This document shows positions 31,831-43,103 of a stretch of 64,000 nt of DNA, one piece after another (the stretch's first letter is position 1; every line of letters begins with the position of its first letter). Both the position numbers and the translations under genes were made by a program. Source of the stretch: Yoonia sediminilitoris (GTDB lineage: Bacteria > Pseudomonadota > Alphaproteobacteria > Rhodobacterales > Rhodobacteraceae); the NCBI RefSeq assembly GCF_003058085.1, contig NZ_QBUD01000001.1, positions 868,001 to 932,000 on the forward strand, in the 5' to 3' direction. The notes under the pieces were generated by a model. The model did not search any database and was not told the origin of the DNA. It saw nothing but the letters and a program-made list of their open reading frames with translations.

Positions 31831-31878
31831 GCTGTTTCCAAAAGGGGCGGCTGCGCCGCACGACATGTTTTGGGGCGG

Positions 31879-32382
31879 TCAGTCTTTGCCCCGATAGGGT
31901 TCGACATATTGCAGGGCCATGTCCCACGGGAAAAATATCCAGGTGTCCTGACTGACTTCGGTTATGAAGGTGTCCACCATCGGCCGCCCCTTGGGCTTGG
32001 CATAGACTGTCGCAAAATGCGCTTTCGGAAAAAGCGTGCGGACCAGTTCCAGTGTTTTCCCGCTGTCGACCAGATCATCAATAATCAAAATGCCGGTGCC
32101 ATCGCCCATCAGGTCCGGATCGGGTGCCTTGAGCACTTTTGCATCGGACTGGTCCTGATGGTCGTAACTTTTGACGCTGATCGTATCGACTGTACGTATG
32201 TCCAGTTCGCGCGCGGCAATCATGGCGGGCGCCATGCCGCCACGCGTGATCGCCACGACAGCCCGCCATGCGCCATCATCCGGGCCGTGGCCATCCAGAT
32301 GCCATGCCAGCGCGCGGCTGTCGCGATGGATCTGGTCCCAGCTGATATGAAAACCTTTTTCGTGAGGAAGACGATCAGTCAT
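31879..32382 (-). CDS. gpt: Xanthine(-guanine) phosphoribosyltransferase
   Basis: 167 residues. Purine salvage enzyme converting xanthine or guanine and PRPP to nucleotides. The PRPP loop is [13 protein letters not shown], and the earlier [19 protein letters not shown] segment matches the Gpt family. It starts 9 bp after the fabI stop and is therefore in the same transcription unit. Confidence 0.92.
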   Translation of the reverse strand: MTDRLPHEKGFHISWDQIHRDSRALAWHLDGHGPDDGAWRAVVAITRGGMAPAMIAARELDIRTVDTISVKSYDHQDQSDAKVLKAPDPDLMGDGTGILIIDDLVDSGKTLELVRTLFPKAHFATVYAKPKGRPMVDTFITEVSQDTWIFFPWDMALQYVEPYRGKD

Positions 32383-32391
32383 GGAGCGGTC

Positions 32392-33198
32392 CTATTCCTT
32401 GGTGATGTCAGGGGCATCAACAGCTTTCATGCCCACAACATGATAGCCGGCATCCACATGATGCACTTCGCCAGTGACCGCACTGCCAAGATCAGACAGC
32501 AGATAAAGTGCTGATTTGCCGACCTCGTCCTGTGTCACGGTGCGCCGCAACGGCGAGTTGTATTCGTTCCATTTCATGATCAGGCGGAAGTCACCAATGC
32601 CCGATGCGGCAAGGGTCTTGATCGTGCCGGCACTGATGGCATTGACGCGGATGTTCTTTTTGCCAAGGTCCTCTGCCAGATATCTGACGGACGCCTCAAG
32701 GGCTGCCTTTGCGACGCCCATGACGTTGTAGTGTGGCATCACTTTTTCGGCGCCGTAATATGTGAGCGTCAAACAGGACCCGCCTTCGGTCATCATCTTT
32801 TCGGCCCGCTGCACAACTGCGGTGAAGGAATAGACAGAAATATCCATCGACATCTGGAAATTCGCCCGACTGGTATCGACGTAACGCCCGCGCAACTCGC
32901 CTTTGTCAGAAAAACCAATGGCATGCACGATAAAGTCCAACTTGCCCCAACGCTCGGCCAGCGCCTCAAACAGTGCGTCAATGGAGGCCTCGTCGCCCAC
33001 ATCGCAGGGTAAGACGATGTCGGACCCGACCGACTGCGCCAGCGGGTCTACCCGCTTTTTCAATGCATCACCCTGGTAGGAAAACGCAAGCTCGGCACCT
33101 GCTTCGGCGCAGGCCTTTGCAATCCCCCACGCGATTGATTTGTCATTGGCCAAGCCCATGATCAGGCCACGCTTGCCCTGCATCAGATCCGTCTTCAT
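32392..33198 (-). CDS. fabI: Enoyl-[acyl-carrier-protein] reductase (NADH)
   Basis: 268-residue SDR-type enzyme completing each fatty-acid elongation round. The cofactor motif is GLANDKSIAWGIAKA, and the catalytic Tyr and Lys sit in PHYNVMGVAKAALEASVRY with the conserved spacing. SAGTIKTLAASGI is the substrate-loop signature. It is first gene of a fabI-gpt-aminotransferase unit and divergent from pdxH, with 152 bp between the starts. Confidence 0.95.
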   Translation of the reverse strand: MKTDLMQGKRGLIMGLANDKSIAWGIAKACAEAGAELAFSYQGDALKKRVDPLAQSVGSDIVLPCDVGDEASIDALFEALAERWGKLDFIVHAIGFSDKGELRGRYVDTSRANFQMSMDISVYSFTAVVQRAEKMMTEGGSCLTLTYYGAEKVMPHYNVMGVAKAALEASVRYLAEDLGKKNIRVNAISAGTIKTLAASGIGDFRLIMKWNEYNSPLRRTVTQDEVGKSALYLLSDLGSAVTGEVHHVDAGYHVVGMKAVDAPDITKE

Positions 33199-33350
33199 TT
33201 CAGATGTCCTTCATCTCGATCCACGCCGTTGGGCTGGGTTTATGGTATTGCTGTGAGGTCAGCAAGCATTTGCCACCGCTATTCAAAATGGTTGCCAGCC
33301 CGACCGATTGAACTTAAGGCTTTGCTTAGGGGCGTAGGTAAGGATCGGCA

Positions 33351-33956
33351 ATGTCTGATCGGGACGGAATATTTGCGGGTGACGATCCTTTTGTCATTGC
33401 GCGTGAATGGTTAGCTGAGGCGACCAAGACGGAAATCAATGACCCCAATGCGATTGCGCTGGCGTCAGTGGATTCGACAGGAATGCCCAATGTGCGTACT
33501 GTACTTCTCAAGGAAATAGAGTCAGCAGCTTTTGTGTTTTACACCAATTACGAAAGTGCGAAGGCAAACGAGATCGAACACGCAGGCAAGGCGGCGTTCG
33601 TGCTTCACTGGAAATCGTTGCGGCGGCAGGTCCGGGTCAGAGGGCTGGTCGCAAGAGAAGACGGGCCTGTTGCAGATGAATATTATGCGTCCAGATCGCT
33701 GAAAAGCAGACTTGGCGCGTGGGCATCGCGTCAGTCACAACCGCTATCGTCGCGTGGGGCGCTGATGGCAAAGGTGGCGGAGGTAACTTTGAAGCAGGGC
33801 ACGAATCCCAAACGGCCGCCTTACTGGGGGGGCTATCGTATTTCACCGCTTGAGATAGAGTTTTGGTCAGACGGTGATTTCAGGCTCCATGATCGGTTTC
33901 GTTGGTCGCGGGCAACAGTTGAGGAAAGCTGGCAGATTACGCGTCTCAACCCTTGA
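33351..33956 (+). CDS. pdxH: Pyridoxamine 5'-phosphate oxidase
   Basis: 201 residues. FMN-dependent oxidation of PNP/PMP to pyridoxal phosphate, the last step of B6 synthesis. FMN/substrate segments include [43 protein letters not shown], and the C-terminal [14 protein letters not shown] and [12 protein letters not shown] signature. A 7-bp hairpin begins at the base after its stop. Confidence 0.95.
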   Translation: MSDRDGIFAGDDPFVIAREWLAEATKTEINDPNAIALASVDSTGMPNVRTVLLKEIESAAFVFYTNYESAKANEIEHAGKAAFVLHWKSLRRQVRVRGLVAREDGPVADEYYASRSLKSRLGAWASRQSQPLSSRGALMAKVAEVTLKQGTNPKRPPYWGGYRISPLEIEFWSDGDFRLHDRFRWSRATVEESWQITRLNP

Positions 33957-33975
33957 ATTTCGCACTTCGCGAAAT
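33957..33975 (+). terminator. Hairpin directly after pdxH
   Basis: ATTTCGC and GCGAAAT arms (perfect 7 bp) around loop ACTTC start immediately after the TGA. There is no clear T-run, so this is a terminator or mRNA-stabilising hairpin. Confidence 0.4.
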
Positions 33976-34076
33976 GTAAAGTGTTGCTGTATAGTGATTT
34001 TCGGGTTGGTATTCTGTGAATATAGGAGATGGTCGTTGTCCACATATGGTCGGACATTGATCAAGGGGAAGACGGG

Positions 34077-34604
34077 ATGAATACGCAGAACACCGGCGAT
34101 CAGCGGCAGGTGAGTGGCCAGGTGAAGTGGTTTGACCCCTCGAAGGGATTCGGCTTTGTTGTCGCCGAACTCGGCGGGCCTGACATATTGCTGCACGCGA
34201 ATGTCCTTCGGAATTTCGGGCAGGGGTCTGTCGTGGACGGGTCGGCGATCGAAATTCTGGTGCAGGACACGCAGCGCGGACTACAGGCGACGCAGGTCCT
34301 TGCGATTACACCACCGCAAGCTGACGACACGGTGCCGTTGCGCGACATGGTTGAGTTTACGCAAGATGACATTGCGCAACGGCCGATCGAGCCTGCGCGG
34401 GTGAAATGGTTCGACAAGGCGAAGGGATTTGGATTCGCGAATATCTTCGGAAATGAAGAAGATGTCTTTATCCACGTGGAAGTTCTCAGACGGTCCGGGT
34501 TGTCAGATTTGCAGTCGGGCGAAGCTGTTGGATTGCGGCTGGTGGATGGCGAACGTGGCCGCATGGCAATCGAGGTGGTTGGATGGGAAATCGCTGCAAA
34601 GTGA
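34077..34604 (+). CDS. Double cold-shock-domain protein
   Basis: 175 residues with two cold-shock domains, about 10-75 and 105-170. Each carries an RNP1-type KGFGF motif (DPSKGFGFVVAE and DKAKGFGFANIF) and an RNP2-type segment (ILLHANVL; VFIHVEVL). It binds single-stranded RNA/DNA, and tandem-CSD proteins of this length are common in Rhodobacteraceae. AAGGGG lies upstream of the chosen ATG. The stop overlaps the start of the DUF192 gene. Confidence 0.9.
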   Translation: MNTQNTGDQRQVSGQVKWFDPSKGFGFVVAELGGPDILLHANVLRNFGQGSVVDGSAIEILVQDTQRGLQATQVLAITPPQADDTVPLRDMVEFTQDDIAQRPIEPARVKWFDKAKGFGFANIFGNEEDVFIHVEVLRRSGLSDLQSGEAVGLRLVDGERGRMAIEVVGWEIAAK

Positions 34605-35071
34605 GACTTGCGGCGCTCGTTGCTTGTATGGCCGCGCAGCCGGCGTGGGCGATCTGCGCGGATGACAAGATCACGATCAACGGCGACTTTGGGCAGGCCA
34701 CATTCAGCATCAATATTGCCGATGACCCGCAAGAGAGATCTAAGGGGCTGATGTTTGTTGAAAGCATGCCGACGCTTGAAGGTATGCTGTTTATCTATGA
34801 AACGCCACAGTCGGTGAGTTTCTGGATGAAGAACACGCTGATTCCTTTGGATATGTTATTCCTGAGCCCGCGTGGTGAGATCATGGGGATCCATGAAAAC
34901 GCGATACCCGGCGACCTGACCCCGATTCCCGGCGGGGATGGCATTCAGATGGTGCTCGAGATCAACGGCGGCCTTTCGGCGCGCCTTGGCGTTGCTGTCG
35001 GGGATGTCATGCAGCATCCCAGCTTTGGCCCGGAGGCGATTTTGCCTTGTGAGCAAAAGAGTGAAAGTTAG
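34583..35071 (+). CDS. DUF192 secreted protein
   Basis: 162 residues with a signal peptide (RLAALVACMAAQPAWA) and a DUF192 domain (about 30-155) containing the hallmark FWMKNTLIPLDMLF. Function is unknown. The start is either ATG 34583 or GTG 34601, the latter overlapping the cold-shock gene stop as GTGA. Either leaves an intact signal peptide. Probably co-translated with the cold-shock gene. Confidence 0.85.
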   Translation: MGNRCKVRLAALVACMAAQPAWAICADDKITINGDFGQATFSINIADDPQERSKGLMFVESMPTLEGMLFIYETPQSVSFWMKNTLIPLDMLFLSPRGEIMGIHENAIPGDLTPIPGGDGIQMVLEINGGLSARLGVAVGDVMQHPSFGPEAILPCEQKSES

Positions 35072-35072
35072 G

Positions 35073-35214
35073 GGTTTTCAAATCAGTTAGACCTGTCTAA
35101 AGACAGCCTTGGTCCGGGGCGTAGCGCAGCCTGGTAGCGCATCTGTTTTGGGAACAGAGGGTCGGGAGTTCGAATCTCTCCGCCCCGACCACAAATCCGA
35201 AAAATTTGAAAACC
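35073..35214. repeat. 11-bp inverted repeat enclosing tRNA-Pro
   Basis: GGTTTTCAAAT at 35073-35083 and its exact complement ATTTGAAAACC at 35204-35214 flank the tRNA. In RNA they would close a stem with the tRNA in the loop, like a processing stem. It is inverted, not direct, so it is not an att-site duplication. Confidence 0.5.
35115..35191 (+). tRNA. tRNA-Pro(TGG)
   Basis: 77 nt with an encoded CCA end. The acceptor stem pairs CGGGGCG with CGCCCCG. The anticodon stem TCTGT/ACAGA closes the loop TTTGGGA, giving anticodon TGG. The T arm contains the GTTCGAATC element. All arms fold canonically. Confidence 0.97.
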
Positions 35215-35416
35215 AGCTGGCCGTTGATTCGGCCCGATTTCTGCTTTGCAACCAGAAGCGGTATGGTTGGTGAATGCAGTTTCCGGATCTTAATGGTTTG
35301 TTAAACTTCATTAATCTGCCGGTTTGCGTCCCTGCGATGCTGAAGCTTTGATTGAGCGACACTTGCTAAGTGTGCCGAAGATAAAAGCTTTCTTGGGTCC
35401 GCAAAAAGGGCTGGCT

Positions 35417-35425
35417 TGTGGATAA
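35417..35425. promoter_or_regulatory. Exact DnaA-box sequence upstream of nrdJ
   Basis: TGTGGATAA is the complement of the consensus TTATCCACA. It lies 334 bp upstream of the ribonucleotide reductase start. DnaA is known to act on nrdAB in E. coli. A lone box may also be chance. Confidence 0.35.
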
Positions 35426-35440
35426 CCCGGTGCATGAATC

Positions 35441-35458
35441 ACGCCCGCCTTTGGGCGT
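35441..35458 (+). terminator. Short GC hairpin in the nrdJ upstream region
   Basis: ACGCCC and GGGCGT arms around a 6-nt loop, followed by TCATTTCG without a true T-run. It may end the tRNA transcript or act in the nrdJ leader. Confidence 0.3.
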
Positions 35459-35563
35459 TCATTTCGCGGCAAGACCGTCAAGTTTTTTAATCGACATTTA
35501 GTGTTAAAATTCCGTTGACCCCCTAGGGCTAGATGCGTCAGATTGTGGGCACCGCAGCAAACA

Positions 35564-35579
35564 GCACAATATGTTGTGG
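35564..35579. promoter_or_regulatory. Candidate NrdR box upstream of nrdJ
   Basis: A 16-bp site centred on CACAATATGTTGTG. It agrees with the published NrdR consensus (acaCwAtATaTwGtgt) at 13 of 16 positions by my alignment. NrdR boxes normally come in pairs about 31 bp apart. At that distance upstream (35533-35548) only the right half, GATTGTG, is preserved. Confidence 0.55.
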
Positions 35580-35758
35580 CGGGACAGGAAAGACTTCGAC
35601 AGGTGATCTGGTGCCAACTGGTGCTTTATTCGTCAACCGATCCTTGGATCGGGGCGCAGGTATTTTGCGTGTCGAGTTGCCACAAATGAAGGTCCGCCGC
35701 CAAAAATGCGGCAAGGTTTAGCAAGGCCGCAAAGACGGCGAAAGAAGGGGCAGACGCG

Positions 35759-38700
35759 ATGCAAATCGAACGTAATTTCACCAAGTCCGGGCAGGACGCT
35801 TATGCAGCGTTGGAATTCAAGACAACCACATCAGAGATTCGCAATCCTGACGGGACGATTGTCTTCAAGCTGGATGACTGTGAGATTCCGGGCGGTTGGA
35901 GCCAGGTTGCCTCTGACGTGATTGCACAGAAATATTTCCGCAAGGCCGGGGTCCCTTCAGCTTTGAAGAAGGTCAAGGAAAAGGGCGTGCCCGAGTTCCT
36001 GTGGCGGTCGGTCCCTGCCAAGGACGCAACATTTGGTGGTGAGACGTCCGCCAAGCAGGTTTTTGACCGTCTGGCCGGTGCATGGGCCTATTGGGGCTGG
36101 AAGGGTGGCTACTTTACCACCGAAGAAGATGCGCGCGCCTACTTCGATGAAATGCGTTACATGCTGGCCACGCAACGCGCGGCCCCCAACAGCCCGCAAT
36201 GGTTTAACACCGGGCTGCACTGGGCTTATGGAATCGACGGTCCGGCCCAGGGCCACCACTATGTAGACTACAAGACCGGCGTTCTGACCAAGTCGACATC
36301 TTCTTACGAGCACCCGCAGCCGCACGCCTGTTTCATCCAGTCGGTCAGTGATGATCTGGTCAACGATGGTGGCATCATGGACCTGTGGGTGCGTGAAGCG
36401 CGCCTGTTCAAATATGGCTCTGGCACCGGCACGAACTTTTCATCGCTGCGCGGTGAGGGAGAGCCTCTGTCAGGCGGCGGCAAGTCATCCGGCCTGATGG
36501 GTTTCCTGAAGATCGGCGACCGTGCCGCAGGGGCGATCAAATCCGGCGGCACCACGCGTCGCGCGGCCAAGATGGTGATTGTTGATGCCGATCACCCTGA
36601 CATCGAAGAATTCATCAACTGGAAAGTCATTGAAGAACAAAAGGTTGCGTCAATCGTTGCCGGTTCGAAGATGCACGAACGCTACCTGAACGCCATCTTC
36701 GCTGCGATCAAGGCATGGGACGGCACGACCGAAGATGCCTACGACCCCAAGAAAAACGACACGTTGGCCGCCGCCGTCAAGGATGCAAAGCGCTCTGCCA
36801 TCCCCGAAACTTACATCAAACGCGTGCTGGATTATGCCAAGCAGGGCCACACCAGCATCGAATTCCCGACCTACGACACCGACTGGGATTCCGAAGCCTA
36901 CTCCAGCGTCTCTGGCCAGAACTCCAACAACTCGATCCGTGTCACTGATGCGTTCCTGAAAGCCGTCGAGGACGACGCCGACTGGAAACTGATCAACCGC
37001 AAGAACGGGGAAGTCGCACGCATCATCAAGGCCCGTGATCTGTGGGAACAGGTGGGGCACGCCGCATGGGCCTGTGCCGATCCGGGCATCCAGTATCACG
37101 ACACGGTCAACGCGTGGCATACATGTCCCGAAGATGGTGCTATTCGTGGTTCAAACCCTTGTTCTGAATATATGTTCCTGGATGATACGGCTTGTAACCT
37201 CGCCTCCATGAACCTGCTGACATTCTACAAGGATGGCGCGTTCCAGGCCGAGGATTACATGCATGCGACCCGTCTGTGGACGGTCACGCTTGAAATCTCG
37301 GTCACCATGGCACAGTTCCCGTCCAAGGAAATCGCGCAGCGGTCCTATGACTTCCGCACGCTGGGGCTGGGCTATGCCAACATCGGCGGGCTGCTGATGA
37401 ACATGGGGTTCGGCTATGACAGCGACGAAGGGCGCGCCATGGGCGCGGCACTGACCGCGATCATGACTGGCGTGTCTTATGCCACATCCGCCGAAATGGC
37501 GGGTGAGTTGGGGCCATTCCCCGGCTACGCAAAGAACAGCAAGCACATGTTGCGGGTAATCAGGAACCACCGTCAGGCAGCGTTGGGCAAAACGACGGGC
37601 TATGAAAAGCTGGACGTGAAGCCCGTCCCACTTGATCACGGTAACTGTCCCGATGCGCGTCTGGTTGATCTGGCTGTGGCAGCCTGGGATGAGGCGCTGG
37701 AAAAGGGCAAGAAGAATGGCTACCGCAACGCGCAAGTGTCCGTCATCGCGCCAACCGGCACGATTGGTCTGGTCATGGATTGTGACACAACCGGGATCGA
37801 GCCTGACTTTGCGCTGGTGAAATTCAAGAAACTCGCTGGTGGCGGTTACTTCAAGATCATCAACCAGTCGGTCCCTGCGGCCCTTGAAAAGCTGGGCTAT
37901 GGGTCGGCCCAGATCGAAGAGATCATTGCCTATGCCGTTGGTCACGGATCAATCGGACAGGCACCTGCGATCAACCACACGTCATTGATTGGCCACGGGT
38001 TTGGTCAGGCCGAACTGGACAAGGTCGAGGGCGCGCTGGCCTCTGCCTTCGATATCCGCTTTGTGTTCAACCAATGGACGCTGGGCGCGGATTTCTGCAC
38101 CAAGACATTGGGCATTCCAGCACAAAAGCTGAATGATCCAACATTCGATCTGCTGCGCCACCTCGGCTATTCCAAGAAGGAAATCGAAGCCGCGAACGAT
38201 CACGTCTGCGGTACGATGACACTGGAAGGCGCTCCATTCCTTAAGGAAGAGCACTACAGCGTCTTTGACTGCGCCAACCCCTGCGGGAAAAAAGGCACGC
38301 GTTATCTGAGTGTTGACAGCCATATCTATATGATGGCGGCGGCGCAGTCTTTCATCTCGGGCGCAATCTCGAAAACGATCAATATGCCCAACGATGCGAC
38401 GATCGAGGACTGTCAGAAAGCATACGAGCTGAGTTGGTCGCTGGGTGTGAAAGCGAACGCGCTTTATCGCGACGGGTCGAAACTGTCGCAACCCTTGGCA
38501 GCAGCATTGGTCGAAGATGATGATGACGCGCTGGAAGTTCTGGAAAGCGGATCATTGCAGGAGAAGGCGGCGGTTCTGGCCGAGAAGGTGGTCGAAAAGA
38601 TCATCTACAAAGAGGTACGCAACCGCGAGCGTGAAAAGATGCCGCAGCGCCGCAAAGGCTATACGCAAAAGGCAATCGTTGGCGGTCACAAAGTGTATCT

Positions 38701-39403
38701 GCGCACAGGCGAATATGAGAGTGGCGCTTTGGGCGAAATCTTTATTGATATGCACAAGGAAGGTGCCGGTTTCCGCGCAATGATGAACAATTTCGCCATC
38801 GCGGTATCTGTAGGCCTGCAATATGGTGTGCCGCTGGAGGAGTTCGTTGATGCGTTCACGTTCACCAAGTTCGAGCCTGCGGGCATGGTGCAGGGCAACG
38901 ACAGCATCAAGAACGCGACCTCAATCCTAGACTATATCTTCCGCGAGTTGGCCGTGTCCTACCTTGATCGCACCGATCTGGCGCATGTGAAGCCAGAAGG
39001 CGCAACTTTCGACGACATTGGCCGCGGCGAGCAGGAAGGCGTGTCGAACATACAAGCCCCCACCGAAAACGCAGCGACTCGGTCTTTGGAGGTGCTCAAG
39101 CAAATTTCCTCGACCGGTTATCTGCGCAAGCGGATGCCGCAGGATCTGGTCGTGTTGCAAGGCGGAATGGGTACGACGTCGTTCGCCAGCGGGGCGGATG
39201 CATCTGCGGCTCTCCAGACATTGGTGACTGAGACCGTGACATCGACCGTTGCCTCTGGAACGGCGACGCTTACGGCGCGCGACAAAGCCAAGATACAAGG
39301 GTATGAAGGCGACCCATGCGGGGAGTGCGGAAACTACACACTGGTACGCAATGGCACCTGTATGAAATGCAATACATGTGGTGGCACCTCTGGGTGCAGC
39401 TAG
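35759..39403 (+). CDS. nrdJ: Adenosylcobalamin-dependent (class II) ribonucleotide reductase
   Basis: 1214 residues, the long class II form. It reduces ribonucleotides using B12, oxygen-independently. Active-site segment [20 protein letters not shown] begins near residue 463. A TSCPD domain is at about 977-1070. A cysteine-rich C-terminal tail ([16 protein letters not shown]) is the redox/zinc-like end typical of this form. No intein is seen. Cobalamin genes lie in the same window (57.8-61.8 kb). The TAG stop is the first part of a paired-palindrome element. Confidence 0.96.
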   Translation: MQIERNFTKSGQDAYAALEFKTTTSEIRNPDGTIVFKLDDCEIPGGWSQVASDVIAQKYFRKAGVPSALKKVKEKGVPEFLWRSVPAKDATFGGETSAKQVFDRLAGAWAYWGWKGGYFTTEEDARAYFDEMRYMLATQRAAPNSPQWFNTGLHWAYGIDGPAQGHHYVDYKTGVLTKSTSSYEHPQPHACFIQSVSDDLVNDGGIMDLWVREARLFKYGSGTGTNFSSLRGEGEPLSGGGKSSGLMGFLKIGDRAAGAIKSGGTTRRAAKMVIVDADHPDIEEFINWKVIEEQKVASIVAGSKMHERYLNAIFAAIKAWDGTTEDAYDPKKNDTLAAAVKDAKRSAIPETYIKRVLDYAKQGHTSIEFPTYDTDWDSEAYSSVSGQNSNNSIRVTDAFLKAVEDDADWKLINRKNGEVARIIKARDLWEQVGHAAWACADPGIQYHDTVNAWHTCPEDGAIRGSNPCSEYMFLDDTACNLASMNLLTFYKDGAFQAEDYMHATRLWTVTLEISVTMAQFPSKEIAQRSYDFRTLGLGYANIGGLLMNMGFGYDSDEGRAMGAALTAIMTGVSYATSAEMAGELGPFPGYAKNSKHMLRVIRNHRQAALGKTTGYEKLDVKPVPLDHGNCPDARLVDLAVAAWDEALEKGKKNGYRNAQVSVIAPTGTIGLVMDCDTTGIEPDFALVKFKKLAGGGYFKIINQSVPAALEKLGYGSAQIEEIIAYAVGHGSIGQAPAINHTSLIGHGFGQAELDKVEGALASAFDIRFVFNQWTLGADFCTKTLGIPAQKLNDPTFDLLRHLGYSKKEIEAANDHVCGTMTLEGAPFLKEEHYSVFDCANPCGKKGTRYLSVDSHIYMMAAAQSFISGAISKTINMPNDATIEDCQKAYELSWSLGVKANALYRDGSKLSQPLAAALVEDDDDALEVLESGSLQEKAAVLAEKVVEKIIYKEVRNREREKMPQRRKGYTQKAIVGGHKVYLRTGEYESGALGEIFIDMHKEGAGFRAMMNNFAIAVSVGLQYGVPLEEFVDAFTFTKFEPAGMVQGNDSIKNATSILDYIFRELAVSYLDRTDLAHVKPEGATFDDIGRGEQEGVSNIQAPTENAATRSLEVLKQISSTGYLRKRMPQDLVVLQGGMGTTSFASGADASAALQTLVTETVTSTVASGTATLTARDKAKIQGYEGDPCGECGNYTLVRNGTCMKCNTCGGTSGCS

Positions 39404-39451
39404 GATTTTTCTCGAAAAATCCTTGTCTTGCGAATTTTCTAGAAAATTCGC
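39402..39451. repeat. Paired-palindrome element, copy 1
   Basis: Two perfect 22-nt palindromes with 10-bp arms: AGGATTTTTC/GAAAAATCCT (centre TC, 39402-39423) and GCGAATTTTC/GAAAATTCGC (centre TA, 39430-39451), separated by 6 bases. It begins at the second base of the nrdJ stop codon. A second copy, in the opposite order, follows cysS (54096-54145). Confidence 0.8.
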
Positions 39452-39557
39452 CCATCTCATCAAGTTCCGGGGCAGGTGCGCTTGCCCTTGGCGTGGATCG
39501 GGCCGCAGGCAAAAAACCGAGCGGTACATAAAGAGTGAGCCTGATCAACGAAACTAC

Positions 39558-39583
39558 GGGGCCCCTGCGGGGGTCCCTTTTTT
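39558..39583 (+). terminator. Intrinsic terminator after nrdJ
   Basis: GGGGCCCC and GGGGTCCC arms (8 bp with one G-U) with a short TGCG-type loop, followed by six T. It ends the nrdJ transcript 155 bp after the stop and lies 80 bp before the next gene start. Confidence 0.85.
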
Positions 39584-39662
39584 ATTTCCGGTATGGAATT
39601 CCGCACGTTGTGTTGCCACTGCGACATTTCTAGTCTGATTCCATACAACCGGAGAAAAAGAA

Positions 39663-40448
39663 ATGCGCTGCCACGAAGTCGACTATGAAATCTTTGGTGA
39701 TGATATGCAGATCGTCGAAGTTGAACTTGACCCGTCTGAGACGGTCATCGCCGAAGCTGGTGCCATGAACTACATGGAAGACGGCATCGCATTTGAAACC
39801 AAGATGGGCGACGGCTCGCGTCCTTCAGGCGGGGTCATGGACTCGCTTCTCAATGTTGGCAAGCGTGTGCTTACGGGTGAAAGCATCTTTCTGACCCACT
39901 TCAGCAATGCGGGAGAAGGCAAGAAACGTGTCGCCTTTGCCGCCCCTTATCCTGGCAAGATCATTCCGGTCGATATGGCGCAGATCGGTGAAGAACTGCT
40001 GTGCCAGAAAGATGCATTTCTGTGCGCGGCCTTTGGGACATCCACCGATATTGCGTTTCAGCAGCGACTTGGGGCCGGATTCTTTGGCGGTGAAGGGTTC
40101 ATTCTGCAACGGCTGCGCGGTGATGGGATGGCATTTATTCACATGGGCGGCACAGTGATCAAGCGCGATTTGCGGGTTGGCGAAACCTTGCGTGTTGATA
40201 CGGGCTGCATTGGGGCCTTCACCAAGGACGTGGACTATAATATCGAACGCGCGGGCAATCTCAAATCGATGGTGTTCGGGGGCGAGGGGCTCTTTGTGGC
40301 AACCCTCAGGGGGCCGGGCACCGTCTATCTGCAAAGCCTGCCATTCTCGCGTCTCGCTGACCGCGTTTTGCGCGCTGCTGGCCCGGGGGGGAGCAAGGGC
40401 GAAGGGTCGGTTCTGGGCGGTCTGGGCGATTTATTCGGGGATCGGTAG
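39663..40448 (+). CDS. AIM24 / TIGR00266-family protein
   Basis: 261 residues. The family start [21 protein letters not shown] and the glycine-rich beta-strand repeats ([56 protein letters not shown]) mark the bacterial relatives of mitochondrial AIM24. The molecular function is unknown. It has GGAG 8 bp before the ATG and its own transcription after the terminator at 39558. Its end overlaps the convergent cupin gene by 18 bp. Confidence 0.85.
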   Translation: MRCHEVDYEIFGDDMQIVEVELDPSETVIAEAGAMNYMEDGIAFETKMGDGSRPSGGVMDSLLNVGKRVLTGESIFLTHFSNAGEGKKRVAFAAPYPGKIIPVDMAQIGEELLCQKDAFLCAAFGTSTDIAFQQRLGAGFFGGEGFILQRLRGDGMAFIHMGGTVIKRDLRVGETLRVDTGCIGAFTKDVDYNIERAGNLKSMVFGGEGLFVATLRGPGTVYLQSLPFSRLADRVLRAAGPGGSKGEGSVLGGLGDLFGDR

Positions 40449-40865
40449 CGCCGCGATATCGAATTCGGGCGGCGCAAGAGTAAAACCGGCGAAATCAAAG
40501 CCGGGCGACACAGTGCAGCTGACCAATGTCCATTCGCCCATCGTGCGTGCCGCCTGCCAATGCCCTTTCGGTACGATAGCCTGCGGCCGCTCCCCTTCGG
40601 CAATCCCTGTACCCAGCATCAGCGTGCGGGCCGGACCCGTCGCTGTCGCTGACACCGACAAGGCCAACGGGGCACCGGCATGATATAGCCAAATCTCTAC
40701 GGCATCGACTGTATGCCAATGACTGTTTTCCCCCGATTTGAGCAGGAAATAAATGCAGGTGCCTGTCGGGCGACCTTCATTTTCGGCAACCCAGGTTTGG
40801 CGATAATATCCACCCTCGGGATGTGGCATCAGACCGAGGGTGGAAATAATTTCATCTGCGTTCAT
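40431..40865 (-). CDS. DUF985 cupin protein
   Basis: 144 residues, a single cupin_5/DUF985 beta-barrel. The N-terminus [16 protein letters not shown] and the metal-site-like [17 protein letters not shown] (His residues and Glu) are characteristic. Biochemical role not established. Lies 30 bp downstream of eno on the same strand, so probably co-transcribed with it. Confidence 0.85.
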   Translation of the reverse strand: MNADEIISTLGLMPHPEGGYYRQTWVAENEGRPTGTCIYFLLKSGENSHWHTVDAVEIWLYHAGAPLALSVSATATGPARTLMLGTGIAEGERPQAIVPKGHWQAARTMGEWTLVSCTVSPGFDFAGFTLAPPEFDIAALPIPE

Positions 40866-40895
40866 GCATCGTAAGATGGGTTTTAACCCATCCCC

Positions 40896-42194
<1,299 letters not shown>

Positions 42195-42212
42195 TTAGCG
42201 GTAACAACTGTT

Positions 42213-43103
42213 CTATATCGCGGCGGCCGCGGTAAGGGAAGCGCGGGCTAACCGGGCCTCGCGTAGCAGGGTAAAGATACCCGATGCAATGATAATTGTA
42301 ATGCCGAGAATCGTCAGAAGATCCGGTGTTTCGGCAAAGACAACGTAGCCAAGGATCAAGGCAAAGATCATCCTTGAATAGCGGAACGACGATATGATGC
42401 CCGCGTTGCCGTGGCGCGTCGCTGCGACCAGCGTCAGATAGGCGAAAACCGCAATCACGGTGCAGGCGGCAAGCAGCGCCGCTTCATATCCGTTCGGCAT
42501 CACAAAACGCTGCCCCTGCGCATACATCAAAACACATGATGCAGGAATGATCAGCGCAAAAGTGTGGCTGGCGAGTTGTGGCCCCGTCAGGCTGACATTC
42601 AGCGCGCGCGTCAGGAGATCGCGGGCGGCAAGCCCCAGCATTCCGCCGACACTGAGCAAAACCGCGCTGTTGAACCCTTCCAATCCGGGCCGCAGAATGA
42701 TCAGCACCCCGCAAAACCCTGCCGTGATGGCCAGCCACCGACGCCAACCGACGGGCTGGCCCAGAAAAATCGCAGCACCCATGGCTACGACCAAAGGGGT
42801 TGCCTGGATGACCGCCGATGCCGTGGTCAGGGGGATCAGTGACAGTGAGGTCGCGAACATCACGGACCCACCCACATCGCAGGCGCTGCGCAGCAGAACC
42901 TTGGGGTCAAGGTATTCGGGCTGCCAAAGCCGCACGGATTTCATAAGAAACCAAAGCGTAAAGGCACACAATCCGCCAAGGCATGTGATGGTCAGAATCT
43001 GGCCCATCGGCAATGTTGCAGACAGCGTTTTGAACAGCGCGTCCTCGATTGCGAAACAGGCCATCGCAAGGACCATAAAGGCCGCGCCGCGCAAGTTTTC
43101 CAT
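42213..43103 (-). CDS. DMT-superfamily (EamA) transporter
   Basis: 296 residues with about ten hydrophobic helices in two EamA repeats (about 5-135 and 145-285). The exporter type is typical of metabolite or amino-acid efflux, but the substrate is unknown. The start codon shares its first base with the Fur-family gene stop (TAATG), so the two are translationally coupled, hinting at metal- or stress-linked control. Confidence 0.85.
   Translation of the reverse strand: MENLRGAAFMVLAMACFAIEDALFKTLSATLPMGQILTITCLGGLCAFTLWFLMKSVRLWQPEYLDPKVLLRSACDVGGSVMFATSLSLIPLTTASAVIQATPLVVAMGAAIFLGQPVGWRRWLAITAGFCGVLIILRPGLEGFNSAVLLSVGGMLGLAARDLLTRALNVSLTGPQLASHTFALIIPASCVLMYAQGQRFVMPNGYEAALLAACTVIAVFAYLTLVAATRHGNAGIISSFRYSRMIFALILGYVVFAETPDLLTILGITIIIASGIFTLLREARLARASLTAAAAI

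Larger units (their letters stand above)
35192..35758 (+). other. Long nrdJ upstream region
   Basis: 567 bp without a convincing gene. It holds the right half of the tRNA-flanking repeat, an exact DnaA box (35417-35425), a 6-bp hairpin (35441-35458), an AT-rich stretch near 35480-35515 likely to contain a promoter, and an NrdR-box-like palindrome (35564-35579). GAAGGGG lies at 35744-35750, just before the nrdJ ATG. A 62-codon ORF at 35533-35721 has no recognisable features. No cobalamin riboswitch B12 box is seen. Confidence 0.6.

Noticed and set aside
35073..35214. tRNA-Pro as integration site of a genomic island
   Set aside because: No integrase nearby and the flanking repeat is inverted rather than direct.
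35087..35362. 91-codon minus-strand ORF running through tRNA-Pro
   Set aside because: It contains the familiar spurious translation of a tRNA ([10 protein letters not shown]); the tRNA is certain.
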